Below are positions 36,436 to 45,907 of a stretch of DNA of 64,000 nucleotides, in pieces (the stretch's first letter is position 1; each line of letters starts with the position of its first letter). The notes under the pieces were generated by a model. The model ran no database searches. It was given only the letters and a program-made list of their open reading frames with translations, and had not been told where the DNA came from. The stretch is from Bradyrhizobium canariense (GTDB lineage: Bacteria > Pseudomonadota > Alphaproteobacteria > Rhizobiales > Xanthobacteraceae), in contig NZ_LT629750.1 in the NCBI RefSeq assembly GCF_900105125.1, forward strand, positions 3,038,001-3,102,000, read 5' to 3'. The translations under genes were made by a program, and so were the position numbers.

Positions 36436-37419
36436 TCAATTCGGACCAAAGGCAACACCCCACGGCAATTCGCCTACCTGAATGGATTTGATGACTTTCT
36501 GGGCCGCTACGTCGATTACCGAAACGTCGTTCGAAACACCATTGGCGACCAGCAGGTATTTTTCATCGGGCGTAAAGGCGCCGTGCCAAACCCGCTGTCC
36601 GACCAGCAGGTATTTCAAGACGGTATGAGTGACGCCGTCGACGACCGCCACTCGATTGGCGGGCCCCAAATCGATGAATCCGAGCTTGCCATCCCTGGTG
36701 ATATTGATACCGACCGGCTGGATCGCCTCCGATCGCAGGCCCGGGATTTCAAACGTTACGGTTTGCTTGAGCTGACGTGTTGCAGGATCGATAATCGCAA
36801 GCGCGCCACCGATTTCGGACGTGACCCATAATTCCGACCCGTCGGACTTGTACTCCGAGAAGCGCGGGCGGGAACCGACCAGCAGGTTGCCGACGACTTC
36901 GCGGCTCGCCGTATCGATGAAGTGGACCATGCTGGTCGTCTCGGACGTGCATACCAGCATCTTGGAATCCGGGCTGACCGCCATGCCTTCGGGTTCGGTC
37001 CCGACCGACACCTGGCCAATGGCCGTGCGTTTTTCCATATCGATGACGGTCACCATCGCGTCGTTTTCGTTGGCGACATAGAGAAACTTGCCGGCCGGAT
37101 CGAGTGCAAACTGCTCAGGATCCGGGCCGGACGGCAAGTTGCCGGCATCGCTACGGGTCTTGGCGTCGAAGACCTGGATGGTGTCGTCGTCGCCAAGCGC
37201 GACAAAGACGAATTTACCGTCGCGGGTGACCTCGATACCGCGCGGCCGCTGCCCCGTCTTGATGGTCGCGACGGTCTCCATCTTGTCGGTGTCGATCACG
37301 GAGATCGAATTGCCCTTCTCGTTGGAAACATAGGCAAGGAAGGCGAAAGCAGGATCAAACGAGAGAAGAACGCCGAACAGGGAAAGGCCGAGTACCGCGA
37401 TCCAGCGCAAATCGAACAT
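36436..37419 (-). CDS. PQQ-dependent catabolism-associated beta-propeller protein
   Basis: This 327-residue secreted protein (signal peptide to about AFA-FLA) consists of YVTN-type beta-propeller repeats, for example VSNEKGNSISVIDTDKMETVATIKTGQRPRGIEVTRDGKFVFVA, repeated about every 42 residues, giving seven blades. It matches the family called PQQ-dependent catabolism-associated beta-propeller protein. There are no catalytic or metal residues I can name. It is divergent from the ABC binding-protein gene of the same family set. Probably a periplasmic scaffold or electron-transfer helper, by inference. Confidence 0.92.
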   Translation of the reverse strand: MFDLRWIAVLGLSLFGVLLSFDPAFAFLAYVSNEKGNSISVIDTDKMETVATIKTGQRPRGIEVTRDGKFVFVALGDDDTIQVFDAKTRSDAGNLPSGPDPEQFALDPAGKFLYVANENDAMVTVIDMEKRTAIGQVSVGTEPEGMAVSPDSKMLVCTSETTSMVHFIDTASREVVGNLLVGSRPRFSEYKSDGSELWVTSEIGGALAIIDPATRQLKQTVTFEIPGLRSEAIQPVGINITRDGKLGFIDLGPANRVAVVDGVTHTVLKYLLVGQRVWHGAFTPDEKYLLVANGVSNDVSVIDVAAQKVIKSIQVGELPWGVAFGPN

Positions 37420-37692
37420 GTGGTGTTCTCCAACGTGTCAGGGTCGAGTTCGTGTCGTTCGAATTCGAACTATTTCTGGGCTATTTGACGCTGATGCACC
37501 GAATAGACAATCGTCGTAGTTCAAAGTCCACCGACCGGCTTTGGCCTTGCTTGCGTCCGACGATAAATAGAGTAGCCTGAAAGCTCAAACGGGATGAAAT
37601 GCCGGCATCGACTGCGCGCACGGGAGCGGTTCAACGCCCCTGCTCGACGAGCAATGCTGCGGCGCAATCGGGCCATGTAGAATGTCCGAACA

Positions 37693-38895
37693 ATGCATTG
37701 GAGGCTTGATTTGCTCCGGCTTCTGATTGGCGTCTTCGCATTGATCGCATTGAGCGGAACCGGCCTGTCCGATCAACCGCTGGAAATCAAGATCGGCTAC
37801 ATTCATCAAGCCCCATCCCGGATCAGGATATCCCTGATCGACGTACCGGCCGCCAATGATGGCCTTGCCGGCGCGCAATTGGCGATCGACGACGATAACG
37901 CCACCGGACGCTTCCTCAACCAGCGGTACACCCTGCTCGAGAAATTGGTCGGCGAGAACGACGATCCGGTCGCGGCCATGAATTCGCTCGCCGACCAGGG
38001 AGCGTCATTCATCGTAACGAGCCTTGACGCGGACCGGCTGCTGAAGACCGCGGATGCCGGCAAGGCGCGCGGCGAGACGTTCATCAATGCATTTGCGCTG
38101 GATGAACGCCTGCGTGAGCAGGATTGCCGCGCCAATGTGATTCATGTCGCGCCGACGCGTTCCATGCTCGCCGACGGGCTTGCGCAGTACCTGGTCTGGA
38201 AGAAGTGGCGCAAATGGATGCTGATCGTAGGATCCCACGAAAAGGATGGGCTGTTCGCTGACGCGCTACGTCACGCCGCGACACGCTTCGGCGCCAAGAT
38301 CGTTGATGAGCGGGTGTTCAAGGACAACGGCGGAGCGCGGCGGACCGACAGCGGCGTCGCCGAGATTCAGCAGCAGATGCCGGTCGTAACGCAAGGCGCG
38401 TCCGACCACGATGTGCTGGTTGCGGCCGATGAAAGCGAGGTCTTTGCGGGCTATCTGCCGTATCGGACATGGGATCCTCGTCCGGTCGCGGGCTCCGCCG
38501 GACTCGTTCCTACCACATGGGATGCGGCGTTCGATCAATGGGGTGCCGTGCAGTTGCAGAACCGGTTTACAAAAACGTTCCAGCGCTCGATGACGGCGCA
38601 TGACATGCAGGTTTGGACGGCGGTTCGCATGATCGGCGAAGCCGCGGCCAGATCCAGCTCCGGCGAGCCCGGCAAGATGCTAGCTTATATGAAAAGCCCG
38701 GAATTCTCAGTTGCCGCCTTCAAAGGGCAAAAACTGACACTGCGCGACTGGAACCTGCAGTTGCGGCAGCCAATCCTGTTGTTCGACGGCAGGAACACGG
38801 TATCCGTGTCGCCCCAAGACGGTTTCCTTCATCAGGTATCGACGCTCGATACGCTTGGTTTGGATCGTCCGGAAACCAAGTGCACGCTGAAGTGA
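37693..38895 (+). CDS. ABC-type substrate-binding protein of the PQQ-dependent alcohol dehydrogenase system
   Basis: This 400-residue secreted protein (signal peptide to about LSGTGLS-DQP) has the Leu/Ile/Val-binding type fold. It matches the PQQ-dependent alcohol dehydrogenase system binding-protein family (EIKIGYIHQAPSRIRISLIDVP, VAPTRSMLADGLAQYLVWKKWRKWMLIVG). The cognate ATPase and permease are at 21875-23493, 14 kb away. The promoter region is shared with the divergent propeller gene. The ligand is unknown; alcohols or aldehydes have been proposed only by association. Confidence 0.92.
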   Translation: MHWRLDLLRLLIGVFALIALSGTGLSDQPLEIKIGYIHQAPSRIRISLIDVPAANDGLAGAQLAIDDDNATGRFLNQRYTLLEKLVGENDDPVAAMNSLADQGASFIVTSLDADRLLKTADAGKARGETFINAFALDERLREQDCRANVIHVAPTRSMLADGLAQYLVWKKWRKWMLIVGSHEKDGLFADALRHAATRFGAKIVDERVFKDNGGARRTDSGVAEIQQQMPVVTQGASDHDVLVAADESEVFAGYLPYRTWDPRPVAGSAGLVPTTWDAAFDQWGAVQLQNRFTKTFQRSMTAHDMQVWTAVRMIGEAAARSSSGEPGKMLAYMKSPEFSVAAFKGQKLTLRDWNLQLRQPILLFDGRNTVSVSPQDGFLHQVSTLDTLGLDRPETKCTLK

Positions 38896-38932
38896 CGATT
38901 GCTGTCCTTCAAGACCAGCATCAAACCGCTCC

Positions 38933-39313
38933 ATGCTTCGCGATATAAAGATCTGGGCGCGCGGCCTGGTACGGGACGTTCACGCACTCTACCTCGCCGC
39001 ACACGATCCCCGTGTGCCCTGGTATGCCAAGGTGCTCGCGGCCGCCGTCGCGGGCTATGCGCTGTCACCGATCGATCTCATTCCAGATTTCATTCCGGTC
39101 CTGGGATACGCCGACGACCTGATCATCGTGCCGCTCGGCATCTGGCTGGTCGTACGGTTGATACCGGAAGAGGTCATGGCGGAGTATCGCGTCAAGGCCA
39201 AGGCGGCCGAACAGCGTCCCCGCAACCGGACCGCGGCGATCATTATCATTACGATCTGGATTCTTGCCGCGGCCACGCTGTGTTGGGCCGCGTTTACCCG
39301 CTGGGTCAGTTGA
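38933..39313 (+). CDS. DUF1232 membrane protein (YkvA family)
   Basis: This 126-residue protein has the DUF1232 signature YALSPIDLIPDFIPVLGYADDLIIVPLGIWL at about residues 42-72 and a C-terminal membrane helix (AAIIIITIWILAAATLCWAAF). The function of the family is not known. It starts 37 bases after the binding-protein stop and precedes pqqA by 147 bases. Confidence 0.93.
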   Translation: MLRDIKIWARGLVRDVHALYLAAHDPRVPWYAKVLAAAVAGYALSPIDLIPDFIPVLGYADDLIIVPLGIWLVVRLIPEEVMAEYRVKAKAAEQRPRNRTAAIIIITIWILAAATLCWAAFTRWVS

Positions 39314-39459
39314 GCGAAGCTCCTATTTATCGTTGGTTCCGACGTTCAGCCGATCATTCCGAGATGTCGAGGACGCAATGTCTGCTTGCGCCGCCTCGGC
39401 GGGAGTTCTATCCTCGCCAGAGGCGGAAAACCGCCATGACATGCGGGAGGAGATCTAAG

Positions 39460-39540
39460 ATGGCTTGGAAGACTCCAAAAATCGTCGAAGTACCGGTCGG
39501 CATGGAAATCAACATGTACGCCTGTGCGGTTCGCAAATAG
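39460..39540 (+). CDS. pqqA: PqqA, peptide precursor of PQQ
   Basis: This 26-residue peptide (MAWKTPKIVEVPVGMEINMY, then ACAVRK) is the PQQ precursor. The cross-linked pair is E16 and Y20 with the conserved spacing Glu-x3-Tyr in GMEINMY. GGGAGGAG lies shortly before the ATG. No pqqB, C, D or E follows; the next gene is iorA at 40244. It is too short for ordinary gene calling. It would supply extra precursor for a pqqBCDE set located elsewhere in the genome. Confidence 0.93.
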   Translation: MAWKTPKIVEVPVGMEINMYACAVRK

Positions 39541-40243
39541 AAGACTGTATTAATTCCACATTCCGACAGAAGCGACCACCGGTTGTGCGATGCACTTTGT
39601 CGTGCGGATGTGTGCGACTGCAGGTCGCAAGGTTCGATGGTGGTTTTCTTGATGACGCTGGCCGCGTCATGGGTTTCTCCCAACTGTTGCCTCGTCCTGC
39701 CCTCTTTGTGGACGAGACATTTTTTCAACCACTGCCGTTCCTAAACGCGACTGGACGTTTCCGACGAGGGAATTTTAAAACGTTGGGAGCCTGCCGTTCG
39801 GATAGGCGCTGTAACGCGGTTTCGGATACGAGTCGGCCACGATAACTGACCTGGATGAAGATCGCTGCCTTGCAGCAACCCGATTCGTACCTCCCTCTGA
39901 CGGTTGGATTTGAAACGAAGGTTTCCGCATGAAAGGCCCTGCTTTTGAAAAAGGGGAGATACAAAACACTGGCCTGTGAAGTCAGCCGCTTTCATTTTCT
40001 GATAGCATCTCGCGACGCCGTGCCAGCTACAGCAACTCAATTGAAAAAAGACACAGGAGGGACGCGGGACACGTCGAAAATCAGGAGGTCGTAAAGGTGA
40101 CGTCTGCAGTTGCTCGTTGTGCAGATTCTCAAGAAGTGAGTCAGCGCGAAGAGAAACTTAAACCACGGCGGTGAGCGGCAGAGAAATATGTTCTCGCTCG
40201 CGCCGGTTAGACATCAGCAGCTTATGAAGAGCGAGGAACGATC
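39541..40243 (+). other. Long intergenic region downstream of pqqA
   Basis: This 703-base gap has no convincing protein gene. The part 39720-40080 is relatively poor in codon structure. The iorA ribosome site (GAGGAACG) lies at its right end. A possible tiny frame at 40097-40174 is listed separately. I see no IS ends and no tRNA. It could hold the promoter for iorAB. Confidence 0.5.
40097..40174 (+). CDS. Possible 25-residue small ORF with strong ribosome site
   Basis: A GTG at 40097 sits seven bases after AGGAGGT, a near-perfect Shine-Dalgarno, and opens 25 codons (MTSAVARCADSQEVSQREEK, then LKPRR). It ends 70 bases before iorA. It could be a leader peptide or chance. No homologue is known to me. 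Confidence 0.2.
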   Translation: MTSAVARCADSQEVSQREEKLKPRR

Positions 40244-40696
40244 ATGATCAAGGTAAAAATTAACGGCCATGAACAAAATTGGGACGGTGACCCGGATCTT
40301 CCGCTACTCTGGTTTCTCCGCGATGAAGTCGGGTTGACGGGCACTAAATTTGGTTGCGGCCAGGCGCTCTGCGGCGCCTGCACCGTGATCGTCGACAAGC
40401 AGGCGGTGCGCGCCTGTATCACCTCGGTTTCCGACGTCGTCGGCCGGGAAGTGACCACGATCGAAGGTCTCCATCCCACCGGCGATCACGCGGTTCAGAA
40501 GGCCTGGCGTCAGGTCAACGTCCCGCAATGCGGCTTCTGCCAGTCCGGCCAGATCATGCAGGCCGCAGCACTGCTCGCAGAAAATCCCAAACCCGACCAT
40601 GATCAGATACGCGAAGCGATGGCTGGCAACATCTGCCGCTGCGGCTGTTACCAGCGTATCGAAAACGCGATTCATCTCGCTTCGACGGGAGTATGA
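40244..40696 (+). CDS. iorA: Isoquinoline 1-oxidoreductase-type alpha subunit (2Fe-2S)
   Basis: This 150-residue protein carries two [2Fe-2S] clusters. The plant-type cluster uses CGQALCGAC and a later Cys (VRAC); the second cluster uses CGFCQSGQ and CRCGCYQRI. This is the small subunit of molybdenum hydroxylases of the IorAB/aldehyde oxidase type. Its stop overlaps the start of the large subunit gene (ATGA). In this island it may oxidise aldehydes formed by the quinoproteins. Confidence 0.94.
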   Translation: MIKVKINGHEQNWDGDPDLPLLWFLRDEVGLTGTKFGCGQALCGACTVIVDKQAVRACITSVSDVVGREVTTIEGLHPTGDHAVQKAWRQVNVPQCGFCQSGQIMQAAALLAENPKPDHDQIREAMAGNICRCGCYQRIENAIHLASTGV

Positions 40697-43014
40697 TCAT
40701 GAACATCATCACAAATCCCGACAAGCTCCGCGGCTTTGCAAAGCACATCAAGGTGGAGAAGGTTTCTCGCCGCGCTATTCTCAAGAGCCTTGGCATTGCG
40801 GGCGGGCTCGTGCTTGCCGCGCCGGTAATGTCGCGTCAGGCATTCGCCTATGAGACCGGCGCCGGAAAGATGCCGCATGGCACGGTGGTCGACCCACGCG
40901 TCTTCGTCGCCATCGCGCCGGATGGCATCGTGACCATCGTGGCGCATCGTTCTGAAATGGGAACGGGTGTTCGGACCAGCCTGCCGTTGATTGTGGCCGA
41001 AGAGATGGAGGCCGACTGGTCGCGCGTAAAGGTGCAGCAGGCGCACGGCGACGAGGTCAAGTACGGCAATCAGGATACCGACGGATCGCGCAGCACGCGC
41101 CACTATTTGATCCCGATGCGCGAGATCGGCGCGTCGGCAAGGGTCATGCTCGAATCCGCGGCCGCCAAACGTTGGAACGTGCCGGCGACCGAGGTCAAGG
41201 CCGTCAACCATGAAGTGGTTCATTCCGCCAGCGGCCGTCGTCTCGGGTTCGGCGAACTGGCTGCCGATGCGGCAAAGGAATCGGTGCCCAATGTCGAAGG
41301 TCTGAAATTGAAAGACCCGAAGGACTTCCGCTACCTCGGCAAAGGCGAGATCAGCATTGTCGACCTTCGTGACATCACCGTGGGCACGGCGCATTACGGG
41401 ACCGACACGCGTCTTCCCGGCATGAAATACGCCGTGATCGCACGGCCGCCGGTGACCGGCGGCAAGCTGGTGTCGTTCGATTCAACTGACGCGATGAAGG
41501 TCTCCGGTGTCGAAAAGGTCATCGAGGTCAAGGGATGGCCGTGGCCGTCCAAATTCCAGCCGCTTGGTGGCGTGGCCGTGATTGCGCGCAACACCGGGGC
41601 TGCGATCAAGGGCCGCGACGCGTTGAAAGTCGTCTGGGATGACGGCGCCAACGCCAAATACGAGTCGGCCGCCTATCGAGCCGAACTTGAGGAAGCCTCA
41701 CGCAAGCCCGGGCTGGTCGTGCGCAAGGAAGGCGACGTCGACGCCGCCTTAAAGAGCGCCGACAAGGTCATTGTCGGTGAGTACTATCTGCCCCACCTCG
41801 CCCATGTCAGCATGGAGCCACCCGTCGCGGTCGCAGACGTTAGGGGTGACAAGGCCGAGATCTGGGCCCCCGTGCAAAGCCCCGGCGGCACGCGCGAAGA
41901 CGTCGCCAAAACCCTCGGCATCCCCGAAGACAACGTGACCGTCAATGTCACGCTGCTCGGCGGTGGATTCGGGCGCAAATCGAAGTGCGATTTCGCGCTT
42001 GAAGCCGCTCTGCTTTCAAAGGCGCTCGGAGCGCCGGTGAAAGTGCAGTGGACACGGGAAGACGACGTTCGTCACGACTTCCTTCACACAGTTTCCGTGG
42101 AACGCATCGAGGCCGGTCTCGACAAGAACGGCAAGGTGATTGCATGGCGGCACCGCAGCGTTGCACCCAGCATCGCCTCGACATTTGCCGCCAACACGGT
42201 GCATGAGGCGGCCTTCGAACTCGGCATGGGACTGATCGACATGCCGTTCGAGATCGCCAACGTCCAATGCGAGAATCCGGAAGCGGCCGCTCATACCCGG
42301 ATCGGCTGGTTCCGTTCGGTGTCGAATATCCCACGCGCCTTCGCCGTGCAGTCCATGGTCGGCGAGCTCGCGCATGCCACCAACCGCGATCAGAAGGATA
42401 TGCTGCTCGAGCTCATCGGCTCTCCGCGGATCGTCAGCCTCGCTTCCGTGAAAGATCCCTGGAACTATGGCGAGCCCTATGACAGCTATCCGATCGATAC
42501 CGCACGTCTTCGCAAGGTAGTCGAGGTCGTCGCGGACAAGGGCGGATGGGGACGGACTGTGCCCAAAGGACACGGCCTTGGTATTGCCGTGCATAGGAGC
42601 TTCGTCAGCTATATCGCGACCATCATCGAGGTGTCGATTGACGACAAGGGTAAGCTCACGGTGCCCCGGGTCGATACCGCCATCGATTGCGGAACTTACG
42701 TCAACCCGGAGCGCATCCAGTCCCAGATCGAAGGCGCCGCGATCATGGGGCTGAGCCTTGCCAAATATGGCGAGATCACCTTCAAGGACGGCAAGGTGCA
42801 ACAGGGTAACTTTGACGACTTCCCGGTGATCCGAATGGACGAGGCCCCGCTCGTGACCAACGTCCACATCGTACCGCCCGGCCCCGATACTCCGCCGAGC
42901 GGCGTCGGCGAACCGGGCGTGCCGCCGTTCGCGCCGGCACTGATCAACGCCATCTTTGCCGCAACGGGCAAACGCATCCGCGCGCTGCCGATCGGCAAGC
43001 AACTGGAGGCGTGA
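40693..43014 (+). CDS. iorB: Isoquinoline 1-oxidoreductase-type beta subunit (molybdopterin)
   Basis: This 773-residue protein is the molybdopterin-cytosine-dinucleotide subunit. A Tat-like leader ([23 protein letters not shown]) suggests export to the periplasm with its partner. Cofactor regions include GGGFGRK (at about residue 425), [18 protein letters not shown] and the C-terminal [14 protein letters not shown] with the conserved catalytic Glu. It matches the IorB family, whose members often oxidise aldehydes with electrons going to cytochromes. True substrate unknown; isoquinoline use is not implied. Confidence 0.94.
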   Translation: MIMNIITNPDKLRGFAKHIKVEKVSRRAILKSLGIAGGLVLAAPVMSRQAFAYETGAGKMPHGTVVDPRVFVAIAPDGIVTIVAHRSEMGTGVRTSLPLIVAEEMEADWSRVKVQQAHGDEVKYGNQDTDGSRSTRHYLIPMREIGASARVMLESAAAKRWNVPATEVKAVNHEVVHSASGRRLGFGELAADAAKESVPNVEGLKLKDPKDFRYLGKGEISIVDLRDITVGTAHYGTDTRLPGMKYAVIARPPVTGGKLVSFDSTDAMKVSGVEKVIEVKGWPWPSKFQPLGGVAVIARNTGAAIKGRDALKVVWDDGANAKYESAAYRAELEEASRKPGLVVRKEGDVDAALKSADKVIVGEYYLPHLAHVSMEPPVAVADVRGDKAEIWAPVQSPGGTREDVAKTLGIPEDNVTVNVTLLGGGFGRKSKCDFALEAALLSKALGAPVKVQWTREDDVRHDFLHTVSVERIEAGLDKNGKVIAWRHRSVAPSIASTFAANTVHEAAFELGMGLIDMPFEIANVQCENPEAAAHTRIGWFRSVSNIPRAFAVQSMVGELAHATNRDQKDMLLELIGSPRIVSLASVKDPWNYGEPYDSYPIDTARLRKVVEVVADKGGWGRTVPKGHGLGIAVHRSFVSYIATIIEVSIDDKGKLTVPRVDTAIDCGTYVNPERIQSQIEGAAIMGLSLAKYGEITFKDGKVQQGNFDDFPVIRMDEAPLVTNVHIVPPGPDTPPSGVGEPGVPPFAPALINAIFAATGKRIRALPIGKQLEA

Positions 43015-43073
43015 AGTGGAACGTTAGACCACACAGGTCGTTGCCATCGATCTGACCGACAGGAGCCAGATCG

Positions 43074-43352
43074 ATGAACCACAAATTTATGGTGCTAAAA
43101 CCTATGGCGCTGGCGGTATCGCTACTGTCGAGCGTCTTTCTTTTGAACGTGCAAGCAGCCAAGGCCCAGTCAGCCACCTCGCCAGGCGCCACCGCAACCC
43201 GGCCCGCGAAGGCGCCGCCGGAGCAAACGTCTATCCCAAACAATAGCCCACCGGCCACGACAACCCAGACCACGGGCGAGGCTAATCAAGATGCCACCGT
43301 CAAGAAAATGAACGAAGACGAGAAGCAGAAGGTGGATACCAAGGGCAAATAG
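43074..43352 (+). CDS. Small secreted, low-complexity protein
   Basis: This 92-residue protein has a signal peptide (MALAVSLLSSVFLLNVQAAKA-QSA). The mature part is rich in Pro, Thr, Ala and Asn and ends in Lys-rich MNEDEKQKVDTKGK, so it is probably disordered. It follows iorB by 59 bases on the same strand and ends before a terminator, so it is likely part of that operon. No function is recognised. Confidence 0.65.
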   Translation: MNHKFMVLKPMALAVSLLSSVFLLNVQAAKAQSATSPGATATRPAKAPPEQTSIPNNSPPATTTQTTGEANQDATVKKMNEDEKQKVDTKGK

Positions 43353-43374
43353 CCCGAGAGGTTAGACTAAAATG

Positions 43375-43408
43375 AAAGCGGCGGACCTTTGGGTCCGCCG
43401 CTTTTTTC
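43375..43408 (+). terminator. Intrinsic terminator after the iorAB operon
   Basis: A 13-bp perfect stem (AAAGCGGCGGACC and GGTCCGCCGCTTT) with a TTTG loop is followed by a run of T. It lies between convergent genes and ends the iorAB transcript. Confidence 0.88.
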
Positions 43409-43449
43409 TTGCGCCGCGTTAATCGCCCGAAAGAAATTGCGCCCGGCGA

Positions 43450-45177
43450 TCACTTCTTGACGGCGAACACCCAAACGACGCCGCCCTGAGGCACGTTATT
43501 TTCGATCCCGACGTTATCGCCGGCCAGCGCGTCCTGGATGCGCTGTGCATCGACGCCCCAACCGGATTGAATGGCGATATATTCGGTACCATCCACTTCA
43601 TAGGCCATCGGCATGCCCATGATTCCCGAGTTGGTCTTCTGCTCCCAAAGCACTTCACCTGTCTTGGCATCGAAGGCCCGGAAATACCGGTCGTTGGTGC
43701 CTCCGGCAAAGACGAGATCGCCCGCGGTCGCCGTCACCGAACCGAACATCTGCGACTTGGCGAAGTTGTGCGACCATGCCTTCTTGCCGGTGGCCGGATC
43801 CCACGCCTGCAGCTCGCCGAAATGATCGGCGCCGGGACGCACCGACAGGCCGATATCTTCGGGCTTGGTCCCGAGCCAAAGCTGGCCGGGAACCAGTGGC
43901 ACTTTCTCGCCGGTAAAGCCGCCGCAGAAATTCTCGTTGGCGGGAACGTAGACCAATCCGGTTTTCTGGCTATAGGCTGCGGACGGCCAATCCTTGCCGC
44001 CCCACAAAGACGGACAGAAATCAACCCGCTTGCCGAGCGTGGGTTTATGGTCGGGATCGACGATCGGCTTGCCGGTCTCCGCTTCGATGCCTTTCCAGAC
44101 ATCGGTATGAACGAAAGGCCAGCCCGCGACGTAATTGATCCGGTCGGGTTTACGCTCCAGTACCCAGAAGATCGCATCGCGTCCCGGATGGATCAGGCTC
44201 TTGAAAGAGCGGCCATCCCTCTGCAGGTCGATCAGCATGGGCGCATCCACCTCGTCCCAATCCCATGAATCATTTTGATGGTACTGGTGGAATGCCTTGA
44301 TCTTGCCGGTATCGGGATCGAGCCCGAGCACGGAGCTCGTATAGAGGTTGTCACCGGGGTGGAGTCCACCGGGCCAGGGTGCGGCGTTGCCGACGCCCCA
44401 ATAAATCGTCTTGGTGTCCGTGTCGTAGGTACCGGTCATCCAGGCGGATCCGCCGCCCGATTTCCAATCGTCTCCGCTCCACGTGTCATGGCCGGGTTCG
44501 CCTTCGCCGGGGATGGTGAAAGTCCGCCATAGTTCCTTGCCATCGTTGGCGTCGAACGCGACGACGTAGCCACGAACGCCAAACTCGCCACCGGATCCAC
44601 CGACGACAACTTTTCCGTCAACGATCAACGGCATCAGGGTCATGTACTGACCCTTCTTGTAGTCCTGGACCTTCTTGTCCCAGACCACCTTGCCGGTCTT
44701 GGCGTCGAGCGCGACGACATGATCGTCCGTCGTGGCGAGATATAATTTGTCCTGCCACAATCCGACGCCGCGGCTGGTCGGGTGCAATTGAAAGAGATCA
44801 TCGGGAAGCTGGCGTTTGTACCGCCAGTACTCGTCGCCGGTCTTGGCGTTAAGGGCGATCACCTGCCCCATCGGCGTGGCGACGAACATCACGCCATTGT
44901 TGACGATCGGCGGCGCCTCGTGTCCTTCGATAACCCCGGTGGAGAAGGTCCACACCGGTGTCAGGCCTTTGACGTTGGAGGTGTTGATCTGGTCGAGCGG
45001 GCTATAGCCCTGCCCGTCATAAGTCCGTCGATAAAGCATCCAGTTGCCGGGTTCTGGATTTTCGAGACGGCTGGATGTCACCGGGCTGTAATTCTCGATC
45101 GGGCCGGCGACGGCGGCGGTAGAAATAAGGCAAGTGAACGCGACAAAGCTCGACAATAGCCACTGCTTCTTGGTCAT
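43450..45177 (-). CDS. PQQ-dependent dehydrogenase lacking the vicinal cysteines
   Basis: This 575-residue periplasmic quinoprotein has a signal peptide (to about AVA-GPI). Metal ligands E198 (GGEFGVRG), N264 (GVGNAAPW), D306 and D308 (SWDWDEVD) keep the lanthanide pattern. The neighbouring cysteine pair that touches PQQ in the other three enzymes is absent: the segment reads DDLFQLHPTSRG, with Leu131-His132 in that place. The ATG at 45177 follows GGGAGGTAGCG. It is preceded on the same strand by a Rieske protein gene. It resembles ExaF/PedH-like enzymes in motifs, so ethanol or another alcohol is possible. Confidence 0.93.
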   Translation of the reverse strand: MTKKQWLLSSFVAFTCLISTAAVAGPIENYSPVTSSRLENPEPGNWMLYRRTYDGQGYSPLDQINTSNVKGLTPVWTFSTGVIEGHEAPPIVNNGVMFVATPMGQVIALNAKTGDEYWRYKRQLPDDLFQLHPTSRGVGLWQDKLYLATTDDHVVALDAKTGKVVWDKKVQDYKKGQYMTLMPLIVDGKVVVGGSGGEFGVRGYVVAFDANDGKELWRTFTIPGEGEPGHDTWSGDDWKSGGGSAWMTGTYDTDTKTIYWGVGNAAPWPGGLHPGDNLYTSSVLGLDPDTGKIKAFHQYHQNDSWDWDEVDAPMLIDLQRDGRSFKSLIHPGRDAIFWVLERKPDRINYVAGWPFVHTDVWKGIEAETGKPIVDPDHKPTLGKRVDFCPSLWGGKDWPSAAYSQKTGLVYVPANENFCGGFTGEKVPLVPGQLWLGTKPEDIGLSVRPGADHFGELQAWDPATGKKAWSHNFAKSQMFGSVTATAGDLVFAGGTNDRYFRAFDAKTGEVLWEQKTNSGIMGMPMAYEVDGTEYIAIQSGWGVDAQRIQDALAGDNVGIENNVPQGGVVWVFAVKK

Positions 45178-45253
45178 GGACGCTACCTCCCTGTTTCGTT
45201 GTTTTTCACCCAATTTTATGGTTGTGCAGAAATCCAATATGACGGCGCCACCG

Positions 45254-45907
45254 TCACCCTGGCTGAGCACCTACCTTTCCAACAAATGTTGCAGCCACGA
45301 CGAGCGAACCGTCGGTAATCACCAACGGCAACGCCGCCAGGCGCCGGGGCGCGGGCCCGAACACGACTTCGGCGCCTTGCCGGGGATCATATTCGGAATT
45401 GTGGCAGACGCATTTGAAAACGTCCTTGTCGCCGTTTTCCGCTTTTACCCAGGCGGTGACAGGACATCCCGCATGCGCACAAATGGCTGAATAGGCGACG
45501 ATGCCGTCGGCCGAATGCGCGCGCGTTTCATCGTCAAGTTCGCCCGGATCAAGTTTGACTATCAGGAGCTCGTTCAACCGCGAGCCTTTGCGGATCACAG
45601 ACGTTTTCGGATCCTTTGGCCAGGCGTGCACCGGAGGCCCGCCGGACTTTAAATCCCCGGGCTTGATGACTTCGCCGGCATGGTCCCCTTCGGTGAAAAC
45701 GAGCAGATCAGCCTTTTGCGGTCGCTCATCACTGCCGGGCTGATCCTCGTCCGCGGCGGCCACATTGGCCGTCGCCAGGCAGGCGCCACTCGCGAGCGCC
45801 GCCAGGATCAGCGAGCGCCGCGTCTGATCCGGACAGAGCATGGCTGTCTTCGGTTCTGCGACACCAAATGAGATCGACGTTGCAATGTCGTGCTTGGATT
45901 TAGACAT
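45254..45907 (-). CDS. Rieske [2Fe-2S] protein
   Basis: This 217-residue protein has an N-terminal region with RRSLILAALASGACLA, a likely Tat or membrane anchor, and a C-terminal Rieske domain with the cluster motifs CAHAGC and CHNSEYDP. It is exported and would carry electrons in the periplasm. It lies 76 bases upstream of the quinoprotein gene on the same strand, which makes it that enzyme's possible acceptor. The pairing of a Rieske protein with a quinoprotein is unusual. The ATG at 45907 is chosen over 45937, as the leader begins there. Confidence 0.9.
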   Translation of the reverse strand: MSKSKHDIATSISFGVAEPKTAMLCPDQTRRSLILAALASGACLATANVAAADEDQPGSDERPQKADLLVFTEGDHAGEVIKPGDLKSGGPPVHAWPKDPKTSVIRKGSRLNELLIVKLDPGELDDETRAHSADGIVAYSAICAHAGCPVTAWVKAENGDKDVFKCVCHNSEYDPRQGAEVVFGPAPRRLAALPLVITDGSLVVAATFVGKVGAQPG

